Below, piece after piece: positions 55,919 to 56,386 of a DNA stretch of 56,386 bases. The stretch's first letter is position 1; each line of letters opens with the position of its first letter. The stretch lies in assembly GCA_015680685.1 (NCBI GenBank), contig MNCI01016148.1, positions 499,925 to 556,310 on the forward strand, written 5' to 3'. The stretch comes from Gnetum montanum (Eukaryota > Streptophyta > Gnetopsida > Gnetales > Gnetaceae). The translations under genes and the position numbers were made by a program. The notes beneath the pieces were generated by a model. That model was not told the DNA's origin. It searched no databases and saw only the letters and a program-made list of their open reading frames with translations.

Positions 55919-56386
55919 TAACAAGAAGGATTAATAAATATTTTTCATTTTCTTTAATTTTACAATTTTTTGTTTTCCAATTTTTCAATTTCTTTTTTGT
56001 TACCTTTTTTTCTTTTTGTCTTTTTATCATTTTATAAGTAATCTCATCTATGAATAAAACACTCATGTGGCTCATTGGTTGAGGTGTGTTCTATGTTATT
56101 GAGTCTCAAGTGATCAATTATTTGGACAATGAGCCCATTACATCCACTCATCCATTCTACAAATAAGAGGTTCTATTCGAGGGTATAGTGATATTCTTGA
56201 CATTCCTTAAACTTAAAATTAATTTTGTGTTCATTGTATCCAGAATGAAGAAGGATGGATCAAGAGTGAATGATTAGGGTGTGACATCAAGGGAACTTGC
56301 AAATTCTCTTTGGTGATGTCTGTGAGAGTTATCACGCAATGTGGTTGTACTAAGATCCTTGTAGATCTAACACAAAATGGGAGTAA
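55919..56386 (+). other. Sequence after Ath-3 gag, unassigned
   Basis: T-rich to 56030, then a stretch with no clear reading frame. Athila protease would be expected soon after gag but no DLGA-type motif appears before the window ends. It could be element DNA or the start of another insertion. Confidence 0.35.

Overview
The window looks like nuclear DNA from a seed plant with a large, repeat-rich genome. Every coding trace I could identify is a plant Ty3/Gypsy LTR-retrotransposon protein of the Athila or Tat/Ogre type. I see no rRNA, tRNA, CRISPR array or ordinary host gene. The species cannot be named from this sequence. Nearly all reading frames are broken by stops and frameshifts, so most calls are pseudogenes. 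The sequence is a draft assembly, with single Ns at 3654, 4006 and 9796 and an N gap at 28039-28886.

Layout from the outside in. (1) Outer layer, Athila type. Ath-1 (+) contributes its 3' end at 1-1393 and an LTR at 1394-2438. Ath-2 (-) has an LTR at 4410-5285, ORF3, integrase, RNase H and RT at 5500-13268, then protease, gag and an LTR stub at 50639-52958. A second gag piece (2439-4409, -) follows the Ath-2 LTR directly. Ath-3 (+) starts at 52959 with an LTR, a tRNA-Asp-type primer site and gag, and runs off the window. (2) Tat-A (-, 13274-50633, target duplication AATCA) sits between protease and RT of Ath-2. It carries gag, protease, RT, RNase H, a second RNase H (aRH) and integrase. (3) Tat-B (-, 19583-38635, target duplication CTTGG) sits between protease and RT of Tat-A. 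It has gag and protease only. (4) Element C (+, 20528-29269, target duplication GCTGG) sits in the 3' LTR of Tat-B. It has 3.2-kb LTRs, a nearly open gag-protease frame and no RT or integrase. LTR divergence falls from Tat-A through Tat-B to C, in agreement with the nesting order.

The most unusual part is 38641-45000. This is Tat-A DNA lying between its protease and RT. It holds a multi-exon gene remnant on the opposite (+) strand (about 40691-44079). It has five GT-AG introns, and at all five the splice keeps the reading frame. Two tandem arrays flank it, both starting with GCTAGTTT. I recognise no domain in it. Related GCTAGTTTAA-type motifs form arrays in the 3' untranslated regions of Tat-A and Tat-B, and family-specific palindromes mark the LTRs of Tat-A, Tat-B and Ath-1.

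How the parts work together: Tat-A and Ath-2 once encoded complete replication machinery. Tat-B and C could only have moved using enzymes supplied by relatives. Nothing here looks fully autonomous now; C is the least damaged.
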